Of a stretch of DNA of 64,000 nt, positions 53,497-62,047 are shown one piece after another. Source of the stretch: Salinibacillus aidingensis (GTDB lineage: Bacteria; Bacillota; Bacilli; Bacillales; Alkalibacillaceae). Under the pieces are notes generated by a model that was not told the DNA's origin, did no database searches, and saw only the letters and a program-made list of their open reading frames with translations. The translations under genes and the position numbers were made by a program. The DNA lies in the NCBI RefSeq assembly GCF_039522525.1, contig NZ_BAAADO010000002.1, positions 186,001-250,000 on the forward strand, in the 5' to 3' direction. The stretch's first letter is position 1. Every line of letters starts with the position of its first letter.

Positions 53497-53887
53497 GTAT
53501 TACTCTGATACCCTATATAACATTCCTTTAAGTTGGTAAAACAAGCTTTTTAAATTCTCTCGTTATTTCAATTTTTCATCCTCCAATAACTAAGGCGCTG
53601 AAATCAATCGTCGCAGCTTTCAATTACACTTTCACTTTTGTAAACAAATTAGAGATTTGCCCTCAAGGGTACTACGAATCTTGTAATTAAAAATCTATTT
53701 ACGATTTTCCAATAATTGGCGAATATCAAAAACATTAATGTATTTTTTCAATTTTTTCTAACCGCCTCCGTCCGTCCAATAATAAACCCAGTTATATTAT
53801 TCTCATTAATTTCAACACGTACCTGTTCCAGAATTTGGCCAACTCTGATCTCGTTTTACTAGTTTTGTAAAAACATTCGTTTAACAA
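53497..53887. other. Intergenic region with possible dead gene
   Basis: On the minus strand a fragment VRVEINENNITGFIIGRTEA is visible without start or continuation. No intact gene. Confidence 0.4.
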
Positions 53888-54547
53888 TCACAGGGCTTTT
53901 CCCTTTTTCTCGTTCTGCCACTTTACAATATTGTTTTTCACCCAATTCAATTCATAACAGAGCATTTGGTAGTCATCTGCTTGCCTCAAAGCGTCTTTAG
54001 TATAGCCGGAAGTGGTTATAAATCGTGATAGTACACATCCCTGATTGCGCTTGGCGGAATGTAGTTCTCTTATTTGGCTTACAGTAATTTGATTTCCTGA
54101 GCCTATATAATGTTTGATTTGAATAGCTTCAGCCTCATGGTGTTTATTATAGATGATTAGATCTACACCACCGTCAGCTCCCTCTTTCGTTTCTTTTGGT
54201 TTATATCCTTTGGCCTTAAAGTAAAGAAAGCATAATCTTTCAAATTCTCGCCATGACAATTCTTCTAAACCAGAACATATTATATACTTATCTTCTCGCA
54301 GCCGATTTGGTGAAATATTATTTAACTTTTTGTTCTTGCCCTTCTTTTTACCTGAACTACTTTTTTTACTTTTTTTGTCTGGCAGAATAGAATATATAAT
54401 TCTCTCTATTACAGGTGCTGCAATTATCAGACTAAGTAATATGTAGAAATTAGTACTTTTGAAAACAATCCAGTATAAAAATAAACTAACTAATAGAAAT
54501 AATGATGCAACGGTATTAGAAATTGTCTTTTTATCTTTTTTAGTCAC
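53888..54547 (-). CDS. Membrane-anchored Mrr-type restriction endonuclease
   Basis: A 219-residue protein. Two N-terminal membrane spans (about 9-50) are followed by a Lys/Ser-rich linker (KSKKSSSGKKKGKNKK) and an Mrr_cat/PD-(D/E)XK domain: LSWREFERLCFLYFKAKGYK (about 97), the acid in GADGGVDLIIY (about 125) and QIKHY (QxK, about 143). Mrr proteins cleave methylated DNA; membrane-anchored forms occur in several defence loci. It lies 118 bases downstream of the DUF4062-like gene on the same strand. Confidence 0.85.
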   Translation of the reverse strand: MTKKDKKTISNTVASLFLLVSLFLYWIVFKSTNFYILLSLIIAAPVIERIIYSILPDKKSKKSSSGKKKGKNKKLNNISPNRLREDKYIICSGLEELSWREFERLCFLYFKAKGYKPKETKEGADGGVDLIIYNKHHEAEAIQIKHYIGSGNQITVSQIRELHSAKRNQGCVLSRFITTSGYTKDALRQADDYQMLCYELNWVKNNIVKWQNEKKGKAL

Positions 54548-54665
54548 TTATTAACATCCTTTGCCTATTAATCACACTTTTATGGTTATTCATATCTAAG
54601 TTATAGAAGGTATTGGCTTTTCTTAGTTCTTATACATAAATCGTATTATAGTATCCGGAATGATA

Positions 54666-57428
54666 TTAGTCTTCCAATTGGTATTTCTGCAGATATTCCT
54701 TTCCTTTCTCTCGAATAACATAATTATTGTCTACACTAGCTTTTTGCATCATTAGTTTGGTTATTTTTGGATTAATGACTATTAGCTGATCAAAGTCATT
54801 AATAATAGTATTCTTTATATAACCACTATCAAAATCCATAATTTTTGATAACTGAGTTAAAATTGTTTTTTCCGTATTAATAGTTATCATTTGTAGTAAT
54901 GCTTTAGTGGCGAAGAATCTCACATCATGATTTTTGTCATTACTCATGGATAATACGAACTGCAAGGTCATAAATAAAATATCTTTGTCTATTTTTTCTG
55001 CGTACTCATCATTCATTAAATTATTAACCGCTTTTAATGCTTCAATCTTTTCAAAGTCGTCCAGCTCAGTATATCTACTTATGACATAAAACATTGCTCT
55101 AAAGTCTACAACTCCACACAGTACCTCCAAAAGCAAATAATTAAATTCAAGCGTAGTAGCTGTATATCTATCAATAAAATCGTTTTTTACATTTTTAACA
55201 ACTTCCCTATTGTTCACTATCCTTTTATATAGATTATCTTTAATAGCTATGTCATTTTTATATTTTGCGATAAATACAATTAATTGAATTGCGCTTATTT
55301 TATCTGAGATTAGTTGTTTTTTATTAAGTAATGTTTCTAACGCAGTCTCAATAATTAAATTTGCTAAGTCCCCTGCTATCTCTAACTTATTGTGATTTAT
55401 TATATTTAATATCGTCTTATAGGGATCAGAACCGAAGCCTGCATATAGTCCATTTTGACCTTGAGTGTTATTACGTTCTTTTATTTCTTCAATATAATCC
55501 AGTATGTGTTTCTCATCATATCCAGAGGAGTCTGTCATTGTTTCTATCTGATAAACTTTTTTACTGTGATCAGGTAGATATTTCATTACATTTTGGTGTA
55601 AATCATCACATAACTCTGGTTTAGTGCGGCTAATGGTTATTACTGCATCCAATAATTTATGAACTTTATCACGCTTATCTTCATCCTTTATGATATCGTT
55701 AACTAACAATATGATCTGCTTTGAGTTTTGATCACTTACATATTTAAGACCCATACTTGCTAGTAAATCAAATATATCATCGTAAAATCTGTACACTTTT
55801 TTTGTTATTGCATTAATACATGTTTCAGCAACTTTATTATTATCCATTCTTAGATGATTGGCCTTTAAGGCTTCAAAAATATGATTACCATTAACAAATA
55901 CCCGATTTTCTTCCTCAATCCAATCATTGACCATATTTAAAATTTCTCTTTGTATATTTGCATAATCATAATCTGAGAAAAAATAACCCAGGTGCTTAAA
56001 TGCTTCCAAAGTAGAAATCATTCTCTGGTGCTTTATTGGTTTAGTTTTTGAAAATTCATATATATCTAATGCATCATTTGAGTTCATTTTCCCAAAAACA
56101 TCATTAAAGGTATTGATATAGCTATTTATTTGCTTTTTGTTCCCTCTGTATATAGCCATCTTCAGTAATAAGACACGGAATTGCCATTCTTCATATTTTT
56201 CACTGAGATAAAAAGCAATGCTTTCTAATCTGTCGACTGTAATCAGAATATGTGTAAGTGAACCATTATAAATGGCAATTGCAAAAATACTTGCTACTAA
56301 TTCAGCAAAGATGTCAATATGATTGCCAAAAGTCACACTGTAAGGAGATTGAGTCCTTTCTTTAATTCTTTGCTTATCAAGCTCTTGATATAAGCTATTT
56401 GTGAAACGGTCAAGAATAGGATAAAAAAGTGGTTCACTCATCCCATCTATCTCTTTTTGTGCATCATTTTGTAGAGAATATTGATTCCTCTCTTCACCAT
56501 AACTTCCTTGAACATTTCTAAGATCAATTAATATATCCTGGATTAACCATTTCGGCAAAGAGTATTCTTTGGCTTTATTTAATGCATCTTTTAAATGTTT
56601 TAGACAGCTGGATAAATCATCCTGCCAGTAACTCTGTATTGATTTCCAGCGTAACTTTACAACCTTATGTAAATTACTGCTTTGTTGATTTTCAAGATAG
56701 TCAAATAGCAAGGATGTATTAAACTCCCTTATGCTTCGTTTACCAAATACCAGATGTAAAAAGTCCTCACTATAATCATCTAATTCATTTGTTTTTTTTA
56801 TATCACTTTTAAAGTTAGACATCTGATTTACTATAAAATTCTTTGATTTGTCCAAACCTTTTAGTATACTCTTATTCATTGATTCATCCGCTTGAAATCC
56901 GGCTTCAATTTTTACGTCTTCATAATCATCGAATTCTGGATCTATCAGACGGTTTTTGGTGTATAGTTTATATATTTTCACAATATCATTAATCAGACTG
57001 TCATAGCCTGTCGCAACAAAGTCAGTAAAATTTTCTACTACATAAAACCGATAACCTTTAGCTCCCATCAGTTCATTTTGAATTTGGGTAGGCGTCTTTT
57101 CTTTTTCATTACAAAATAAATATATTGACTTCTTTGATTTTGCCTTTGCACGATTAATTTCATTTACGACAGCTTGCGTAACATCATCTTTATTATCAAT
57201 AAGAAAGATACACACATCACTGTCATCAATTTCATATAAATATTCCTGTTCAGCAGAAAGAGTAGATCCTTGACGATTTTTTTCAAATAAATATACATTT
57301 GCTAATCCTGTTTCTTCTATAAGTTGTTTTAATTTTTCCCTTACTTCATCATATTTCGGAATACCACATTGTGAACTTATAAACACTTTTATTTTATCTG
57401 TGACTTCAGTATCAACCATCATTCTCAC
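54666..57428 (-). CDS. DUF4062-like (TIR-fold-related) domain with helical repeats
   Basis: A 920-residue protein. The N-terminal 150 residues (KVFISSQCGIPKYDEVREKL, AEQEYLYEIDDSDVCIFLID, AVVNEINRAKAKSKKSIYLF) resemble the DUF4062 domain, a flavodoxin/TIR-like fold often fused to NTPases or repeats in conflict systems. The remaining 770 residues are helical, passing from TPR-like to HEAT-like repeats (ATKALLQMITINTEK near the end). There is no P-loop, so it is not a STAND NTPase. A defence or stress sensor-effector is plausible; the assignment rests on fold resemblance and neighbourhood. Confidence 0.65.
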   Translation of the reverse strand: MRMMVDTEVTDKIKVFISSQCGIPKYDEVREKLKQLIEETGLANVYLFEKNRQGSTLSAEQEYLYEIDDSDVCIFLIDNKDDVTQAVVNEINRAKAKSKKSIYLFCNEKEKTPTQIQNELMGAKGYRFYVVENFTDFVATGYDSLINDIVKIYKLYTKNRLIDPEFDDYEDVKIEAGFQADESMNKSILKGLDKSKNFIVNQMSNFKSDIKKTNELDDYSEDFLHLVFGKRSIREFNTSLLFDYLENQQSSNLHKVVKLRWKSIQSYWQDDLSSCLKHLKDALNKAKEYSLPKWLIQDILIDLRNVQGSYGEERNQYSLQNDAQKEIDGMSEPLFYPILDRFTNSLYQELDKQRIKERTQSPYSVTFGNHIDIFAELVASIFAIAIYNGSLTHILITVDRLESIAFYLSEKYEEWQFRVLLLKMAIYRGNKKQINSYINTFNDVFGKMNSNDALDIYEFSKTKPIKHQRMISTLEAFKHLGYFFSDYDYANIQREILNMVNDWIEEENRVFVNGNHIFEALKANHLRMDNNKVAETCINAITKKVYRFYDDIFDLLASMGLKYVSDQNSKQIILLVNDIIKDEDKRDKVHKLLDAVITISRTKPELCDDLHQNVMKYLPDHSKKVYQIETMTDSSGYDEKHILDYIEEIKERNNTQGQNGLYAGFGSDPYKTILNIINHNKLEIAGDLANLIIETALETLLNKKQLISDKISAIQLIVFIAKYKNDIAIKDNLYKRIVNNREVVKNVKNDFIDRYTATTLEFNYLLLEVLCGVVDFRAMFYVISRYTELDDFEKIEALKAVNNLMNDEYAEKIDKDILFMTLQFVLSMSNDKNHDVRFFATKALLQMITINTEKTILTQLSKIMDFDSGYIKNTIINDFDQLIVINPKITKLMMQKASVDNNYVIREKGKEYLQKYQLED

Positions 57429-57504
57429 CTTTTTTAAAAAAATTATTTCGCTCTTTTCTTTCTATCTGCAGCCGACTCTATATGCTTATCTTCCACATTA
57501 TACT

Positions 57505-57699
57505 TCATAAATCAAAATACTCACTTGCGTCCTTTTCATGCTCTCCATTTAATATAGGAAAATAATTGTTACACTTATCTATTTCACTAATAAACTGATT
57601 TACTTTTGATAAAAAATCATTATCTACTTCAAACCCTTTCCCAATTGCTAAAAACATAGGTCCTTCCAACCAATTGAATTTCAGTAGTGAGTCAATCAT
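57505..57699 (-). CDS. Hypothetical small protein upstream of the DUF4062-like gene
   Basis: A 64-residue acidic frame (MIDSLLKFNWLEGPMFLAIG) with an AAGGT just before the ATG. It lies 76 bases upstream of the 920-residue gene in the same direction. No domain is known; it could be a small partner or a remnant. Confidence 0.35.
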   Translation of the reverse strand: MIDSLLKFNWLEGPMFLAIGKGFEVDNDFLSKVNQFISEIDKCNNYFPILNGEHEKDASEYFDL

Positions 57700-58074
57700 A
57701 TACCTTACCAGTTATTTTGAACACCATTTTCAGAACAGTATATTTTGTGATTCTTTAATTTTTTGTAGATAATGTTTCAGGAGTTAGTGTTAAAATCCTT
57801 ACCTCTTAAATATAATCAAAGATTCTAATAATAAGTATATTTCTACAAATTTCCGCAAAATCCTTCCCAAAATTTGTATTATTAATCCTTCCTACTATCA
57901 TTCCTTTCTTCACAATCAATCCCTGTTAATCCCCACCACCTTGTTTATTGCGACCTACAGGTCGCTTGGGACAATGTACCTGTCCCCATGTCCCGCAAAA
58001 AAACTCCGTCTTAATTCCAAACGTGCTGTGTCTTGTCTTTATCTCCCAATAGATAATTTAGAAAAAAGGGAGAT
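57700..58074. other. Divergent intergenic region
   Basis: About 375 bases between divergent genes, expected to hold promoters for both sides. It contains a palindrome and a REP-C unit near its right end. Confidence 0.5.
57950..57996. repeat. Palindrome plus REP-C repeat
   Basis: GCGACCT-AC-AGGTCGC (57950-57965) is followed directly by TTGGGACAATGTACCTGTCC and CCATGTCCC. This is the REP-C unit nearest to the RAYT gene on this side. Confidence 0.6.
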
Positions 58075-58319
58075 CGTTTTGACGGATCAGGAATTACAGT
58101 TGGTGATTGGTAGATTTCTACGCAGGAGGAGAATGGAAATGGAAAAGGAAATCAATGTTCATTCTATAGAGGAGATCGCTTATCAAGCGTGGATTCATGA
58201 CAAAAGTTTAGGGAGAATGGAACGGGGAGAGACGATGCCTTACGTATTCAATCTATTCATCTTTCTAAAACCCTGCATATCCCATGGGAATTACTTGATG
58301 AGATCAAGAAGAACATGAA
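58075..58319 (+). pseudogene. Frameshifted XRE-type helix-turn-helix gene
   Basis: LTDQELQLVIGRFLRRRRME, then EEIAYQAWIHDKSLGRMERG match a Cro/C1-type HTH. After GETMP the frame shifts, and IQSIHLSKTLHIPWELLDEI ending KKNMN continues in the next frame, as the C-terminal helix of such proteins. A single frameshift has broken it. Confidence 0.6.
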
Positions 58320-58408
58320 TTAACCCCATTCTCCTCCTCTTATCCTCCGCACCAGCCTCGAGTTTCGATTTGTTTAACCCCAATTTCCCCACAAAAGGAG
58401 TGTCCCCA

Positions 58409-58954
58409 ATGACTGAAATTCTGAGCAACTACCGCATTACCCCCTCCACCATCGCCTTACTGCCCGCCAGACATTTTGACTATGACACCATCGTATTAGA
58501 AAAAGGCCGCGAACTTTATATAAGAAAAACCCCCTTGCAGCTAATCAAGAGGGCCTGTCTGGAGGCTGGGTCATCTTATGATGGGAGGAGGCAGTACATT
58601 ATGTATCAAACGAGCTTCCGTCACAAGGTCCCCATTCCTATTTATCCCGACCAGCAAATTTATGCCTTTCCGACTCATTCCCCTAACGACTTCAACTGCC
58701 AATGGATTTTTTATCCCCACATTGACTCGCTTATCTCCAATCACACCGCTTCGAAAAAAATCCATCCATCAATCATCCGATTTAGAAACGGGGATGAACT
58801 TCCACTTAAGGAATCTTTTTACCTGCTCGAAAAACAAATCCAGCGAACGGCGATCTGTATGCTGCGCTATCAATCCGCTATTCAAAATCAATTCCCATCC
58901 AAAAATGATAGAAACGAAAGGACGATCCATAATGAATTATATTCAAGAGATTAA
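58409..58954 (+). CDS. comK: ComK-family competence transcription factor
   Basis: A 181-residue ComK homologue. RITPSTIALLPARHFDYDTI at the N-terminus, KTPLQLIKRACLEAGSSYDG (about 42-61, the conserved GSSYxGR region), YAFPTHSP and NCQWIFYPHI (about 95) and LLEKQIQRTAICM match ComK in order. ComK activates DNA-uptake and recombination genes as a tetramer binding K-boxes. The start ATG 58409 has an AAAGGAG ribosome binding site. Its 3' end overlaps the next gene by 23 bases. Whether it is the main comK or a paralogue cannot be told from this window. Confidence 0.85.
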   Translation: MTEILSNYRITPSTIALLPARHFDYDTIVLEKGRELYIRKTPLQLIKRACLEAGSSYDGRRQYIMYQTSFRHKVPIPIYPDQQIYAFPTHSPNDFNCQWIFYPHIDSLISNHTASKKIHPSIIRFRNGDELPLKESFYLLEKQIQRTAICMLRYQSAIQNQFPSKNDRNERTIHNELYSRD

Positions 58955-59750
58955 TGCTTTTTATACGTTAGGCGTAACCAATCCTGTCTCAAATTCTGCC
59001 GTGAGTCTTTGGCATGCGTTAATGCACATTAACAATCTGACAAGATGGAGGAAAACATTTACGGTCGCTGCTACGGTTTTAAAAACGAAATCCGGGTTAA
59101 AGGATAGTGCGTTTAAGCGGGCGCGAAAGGAACTGGTGGACAAAGGGTACATTCACGTCCGATCCCGGGGAGGAAATCAGGCTCCGGAATATCAAATGGT
59201 CAGCCTGTTGGCCATTATGGACCACAGCGCGAACCCCAAAGCCGACCACACGATGGACCAGAGTACTGACCAGAGTTTGAACCACAGTGCGGACCCATTA
59301 ATAAAAGAAAGAAAGACGAAAGAAAACCAAACCAATCCTACAACAACAAATGCAAAAACTGCATCCGTGATTTTCTTTGAGGAAAATGCAGGTGAACTGC
59401 CTACCTATATTCAACATGATGTCCAGGAATGGGCTCAGTCTGTTGGTGATGAACTGGTTATCCAAGCTATAAAAAGAGCCTTAGAGCGAAATAAGGCGAA
59501 CTGGGGGTATGTGAAGAGTATTTTAAAAAGCTGGGAGAAAAAAGGGATTACCAGTGTTGAAGAAGCAGAGGGAGAGGAACAGACTTATCAAAAGCAAAGG
59601 TCCAAACCGCGAGTTTCACGGAAAAGAGAAGTGCTGCCGGAGTGGTTTGAAGTGGAGAAGGAGAAAGAAAAGCAGCCTTTAGCTAAGAAAAGTCGTAAGG
59701 AGATTGAGGATGAGAAGCAGGAGCTTGCGGGGTTACTGGCTAAGCTATAG
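58932..59750 (+). CDS. DnaD-domain replication protein
   Basis: A 272-residue protein. The N-terminal winged helix (NAVSLWHALMHINNLT-type start; AATVLKTKSGLKDSAFKRAR about 50-70) is followed by a repetitive Asp/His/Ser/Gln linker (DHTMDQSTDQSLNHSADP) and a DnaD/DnaB_2 domain (about 150-215, WAQSVGDELVIQAIKRALER and NWGYVKSILKSWEKKGI). Such proteins act in replication initiation and are common in phages and plasmids. The start at 58932 lies inside comK in another frame. A decayed copy is at 22918-23080. The 3' end overlaps the RAYT gene convergently by six bases. Confidence 0.85.
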   Translation: MNYIQEINAFYTLGVTNPVSNSAVSLWHALMHINNLTRWRKTFTVAATVLKTKSGLKDSAFKRARKELVDKGYIHVRSRGGNQAPEYQMVSLLAIMDHSANPKADHTMDQSTDQSLNHSADPLIKERKTKENQTNPTTTNAKTASVIFFEENAGELPTYIQHDVQEWAQSVGDELVIQAIKRALERNKANWGYVKSILKSWEKKGITSVEEAEGEEQTYQKQRSKPRVSRKREVLPEWFEVEKEKEKQPLAKKSRKEIEDEKQELAGLLAKL

Positions 59751-60212
59751 ATCGTACCCTGTACTCCGCTCCCGATCTACATAATCGAAATAACTGCTCC
59801 ACTTATAATCATTCAATTCCGATACCATGTTGGCTCGGAGCGGGTTTAAGTGAATATATTTATTTACCTCTAATTCGTACTCTACATTATGTAAATATTC
59901 AGAAGCATATCGGCTTTCGAACACATGACCTGTGAATTTATATTTTTTGTTGAAGTATTTGGCATAATTGAGGTGAACCTGCTGAAGGATTCTTCCGGGA
60001 TGATGTTCATGTGGCTGCATCTGGAGGTGAACATGATTGGTCATAAGGCAGTAGGCATGGAGTGTAAAAGGTTTGGTTTGTTTTACCTCTTCTAAAATCC
60101 TTAAGTACTCCAGGAAATCATCGTCCTCATGAAATAAAGTCGTCCTCCTTACTCCACGAGTGGTTATATGCAAATTCGCACCAGGAAACCAGATCCTTTT
60201 CTGTCTTCCCAA
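59745..60212 (-). CDS. REP-associated tyrosine transposase (RAYT, TnpA_REP)
   Basis: A 155-residue Y1 HUH-type transposase. The HUH motif is MTNHVHLQM (about 57-65), and the catalytic tyrosine is probably in VHLNYAKYFNKKYKFTGHVF (about 83-102); FESRYASEYL and YIHLNPLRANMV are typical of the RAYT branch. These single-copy enzymes nick single-stranded REP/BIME hairpins and are thought to spread them. The window contains several palindromic repeat families that may be its substrates. Confidence 0.92.
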   Translation of the reverse strand: MGRQKRIWFPGANLHITTRGVRRTTLFHEDDDFLEYLRILEEVKQTKPFTLHAYCLMTNHVHLQMQPHEHHPGRILQQVHLNYAKYFNKKYKFTGHVFESRYASEYLHNVEYELEVNKYIHLNPLRANMVSELNDYKWSSYFDYVDRERSTGYDL

Positions 60213-60525
60213 TCTAGCAACCTCCCATGACTGATTTTCAAAACGGTGACGTGATATCTATGTTTCTATCTTATCCAAGAACCCGGTGCTAACTCAAACT
60301 AGTAAAATTTAAAATTCTCAGTGGGTAAAAAAACATATTCCAGAGTATTAAAACGATATTTTATCAATCACAAGACACTCAAAATAGAAGTTTGAACTAA
60401 TTCAATACAAAAAAATAAACTTGCAGGAATTATCCCACAAGCCCTTTCTATCCACCACATAGGGACAAACACCCCTAATTGTCCATTTGTGGTACCGGGT
60501 ACGGATATCACGCCGCCAATAGTAG
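60213..60525. other. Intergenic region with a REP-like hairpin
   Basis: No gene. At 60457-60492 CCACATAGGGACAAACACCC, CTAATTGTCC and ATTTGTGG form an imperfect palindrome with the GGGACA/TGTCC core of REP-C, 245 bases from the RAYT start. Confidence 0.5.
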
Positions 60526-60786
60526 TTATTGTTGACAAAAACGGTCAAACTTTGGGTTAATGGCAAAGTTCTGTGTTTTCGATCCATATGAAAAAGTATG
60601 TTCAAGTGTAGAAATCATGTCATTATCCACTAAAGTTTGTAATGCATCCCTTACGATTGGCTCACTGTACCCATCTATAGCAGCTGTTGTGATAATTTGA
60701 TTGATTGACGTTATACGATTTTTGCTAATCACTTTACATAATAAATCAAATAGACCTTTATCAATGTCCTTAATCGAATTATTCAC
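60526..60786 (-). CDS. Small winged-helix-like hypothetical protein
   Basis: An 86-residue protein (MNNSIKDIDKGLFDLLCKVI) whose predicted helices and ITTAAIDGYSEPIVRDALQTLVDND segment (landmarks ITTAAIDGYSEP and VRDALQTLVDND) look like a winged-helix DNA-binding fold. It is the last gene downstream of the TIR-like set on the same strand and might be its regulator. No family is recognised. Confidence 0.5.
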   Translation of the reverse strand: MNNSIKDIDKGLFDLLCKVISKNRITSINQIITTAAIDGYSEPIVRDALQTLVDNDMISTLEHTFSYGSKTQNFAINPKFDRFCQQ

Positions 60787-60911
60787 TTAATGTCACTCCT
60801 TTTTATCTTCATTACTTTTATTAAATTTATTTTAGATCATTGTTAATACCCAAAGTAGACAAAAATAGTGTAACAACTCCTATCCTAGTAAGAGAAGTAA
60901 TCTTATATTAC

Positions 60912-61430
60912 CTAATAATATAGTCTTGGTGGTGTACCTTTGCTTTGAACAACCTGCCTAACGTATCCTTTCCATTTCTCCATTATTTGGAGAAATTCAG
61001 CACCTTCTAAATAATCCTGTGTATCTTCATTTAAATCAAATTCTGGTAAATAAGTTCCAGTCACACCTTTCTCTCTTAAAATTAGTATGGGAAGTCCTAA
61101 TTGAAAGGCCATAGCTGGCTCAATATGAGAATACGGGCTAGTCATCCAGACATTTGAAATATCTTTCGAGTCTTGTCCTTCTAGATCAGGCGAATACTTA
61201 AACGATCCGTTATTTATGTAATATCGTCTATAAGCAATTGTAATAATTCCATTAGATTCTAGCATTAACCTTCTAATTGCTGTCAGCGGTGCATCCATAT
61301 CGTAATCTGTAACACCGAGAGTTCTTGGTTCAAGACCACTACTCTTCAAATATTGCTTAATTTCTTCCACAAATTTCTCTTGAACTATTTGATGTGGTTT
61401 AGGATAACTTAAAAATACCGAAGTACCCAA
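60912..61430 (-). CDS. TIR/deoxyribosyltransferase-like protein
   Basis: A 172-residue soluble protein. VFLSYPKPHQIVQEKFVEEI (about 5-24) begins like a TIR-type Rossmann domain; RRLMLESNGIITIAYRRYYI forms the second strand region; SPYSHIEPAMAFQLGLPILI (about 97-116) carries a conserved Glu in the position expected for the nucleosidase Glu of TIR and nucleoside 2-deoxyribosyltransferase folds. It could be an NAD- or nucleotide-cleaving effector or signal-producing enzyme. It is the third gene of the TIR-like set. Confidence 0.55.
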   Translation of the reverse strand: MGTSVFLSYPKPHQIVQEKFVEEIKQYLKSSGLEPRTLGVTDYDMDAPLTAIRRLMLESNGIITIAYRRYYINNGSFKYSPDLEGQDSKDISNVWMTSPYSHIEPAMAFQLGLPILILREKGVTGTYLPEFDLNEDTQDYLEGAEFLQIMEKWKGYVRQVVQSKGTPPRLYY

Positions 61431-61503
61431 AAATATCGCTCCTTATTGTACAATCCGCCTTTTAAGCAATGATTTAAATTGGAATATTATTAAGATAAAT
61501 CAA

Positions 61504-61980
61504 TTACCAAATTGAAAAAACCTCAAATAAATAATAAAGGGCTATTATTAAATAAGGAAAACCAAGATAAATTGGCACTTTTTGTTCAATCTGAGTTAAA
61601 CGTGTATAATTTTCTCCGTTTCCTCGTTTAAGGTGATTCCATTCCTCATAAAAACAACAGTAAGGAAGCTGTTTTTCAACCTCATGAATAACTTTAAATC
61701 GGCCTGTGTTCAATTGTTTATACGACTTTATATGTACGTACCACGTATAGCATAGTAAACCGCCTAACAAAGAAATAATTAGTATCATTGTGTTTGGAAA
61801 GTTATTTTTAATAAAAAGTGATACTATAGCCAATAATCCTGAAAGAACGGTAATATAAAACTTATTTGTGTTCCCTCTTTGCACAGTTGTGTTATCTGTT
61901 AGTTGAACATATAACTTATACTGTTCTAGCAAATGTTCTTTATAATTATCACCGTACTCTTCTTCATTCACAAACAACAC
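61504..61980 (-). CDS. Small three-span membrane protein of the TIR-like set
   Basis: A 158-residue protein. A cytosolic helical N-terminus (YKEHLLEQYKLYVQLTDNTT) precedes two spans (about 44-87: ITVLSGLLAIVSLFI, IISLLGGLLCYTWYV), a basic cytosolic loop with a pair of Cys, and a third span at the C-terminus. The layout resembles SLATT-type membrane effectors found beside nucleotide-signalling or TIR genes, which are thought to form pores. The family is not firmly identified. Confidence 0.6.
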   Translation of the reverse strand: MLFVNEEEYGDNYKEHLLEQYKLYVQLTDNTTVQRGNTNKFYITVLSGLLAIVSLFIKNNFPNTMILIISLLGGLLCYTWYVHIKSYKQLNTGRFKVIHEVEKQLPYCCFYEEWNHLKRGNGENYTRLTQIEQKVPIYLGFPYLIIALYYLFEVFSIW

Positions 61981-61999
61981 CTCTTAAATTAAAGTCAAA

Positions 62000-62036
62000 T
62001 TAGATAAAATCACTAGCATACTAGTGTTTTATCTAA
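62000..62036. repeat. Long hairpin between TIR-like and membrane genes
   Basis: TTAGATAAAA-T-CACTAG and CTAGTG-TTTTATCTAA form a 16-base stem with one bulge and a tight five-base loop. It lies 12 bases downstream of the TIR-like stop codon and 20 bases before the membrane-protein start; no clear T-run follows. It may tune expression within the operon. Confidence 0.6.
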
Positions 62037-62047
62037 CATACTTTTAT

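Noticed and set aside
58578..58931. A long upstream extension of the DnaD-like frame through comK
   Set aside because: Residues encoded there are low-complexity and overlap the well-conserved comK frame; the ATG at 58932 starts the recognisable domain and has a plausible SD.
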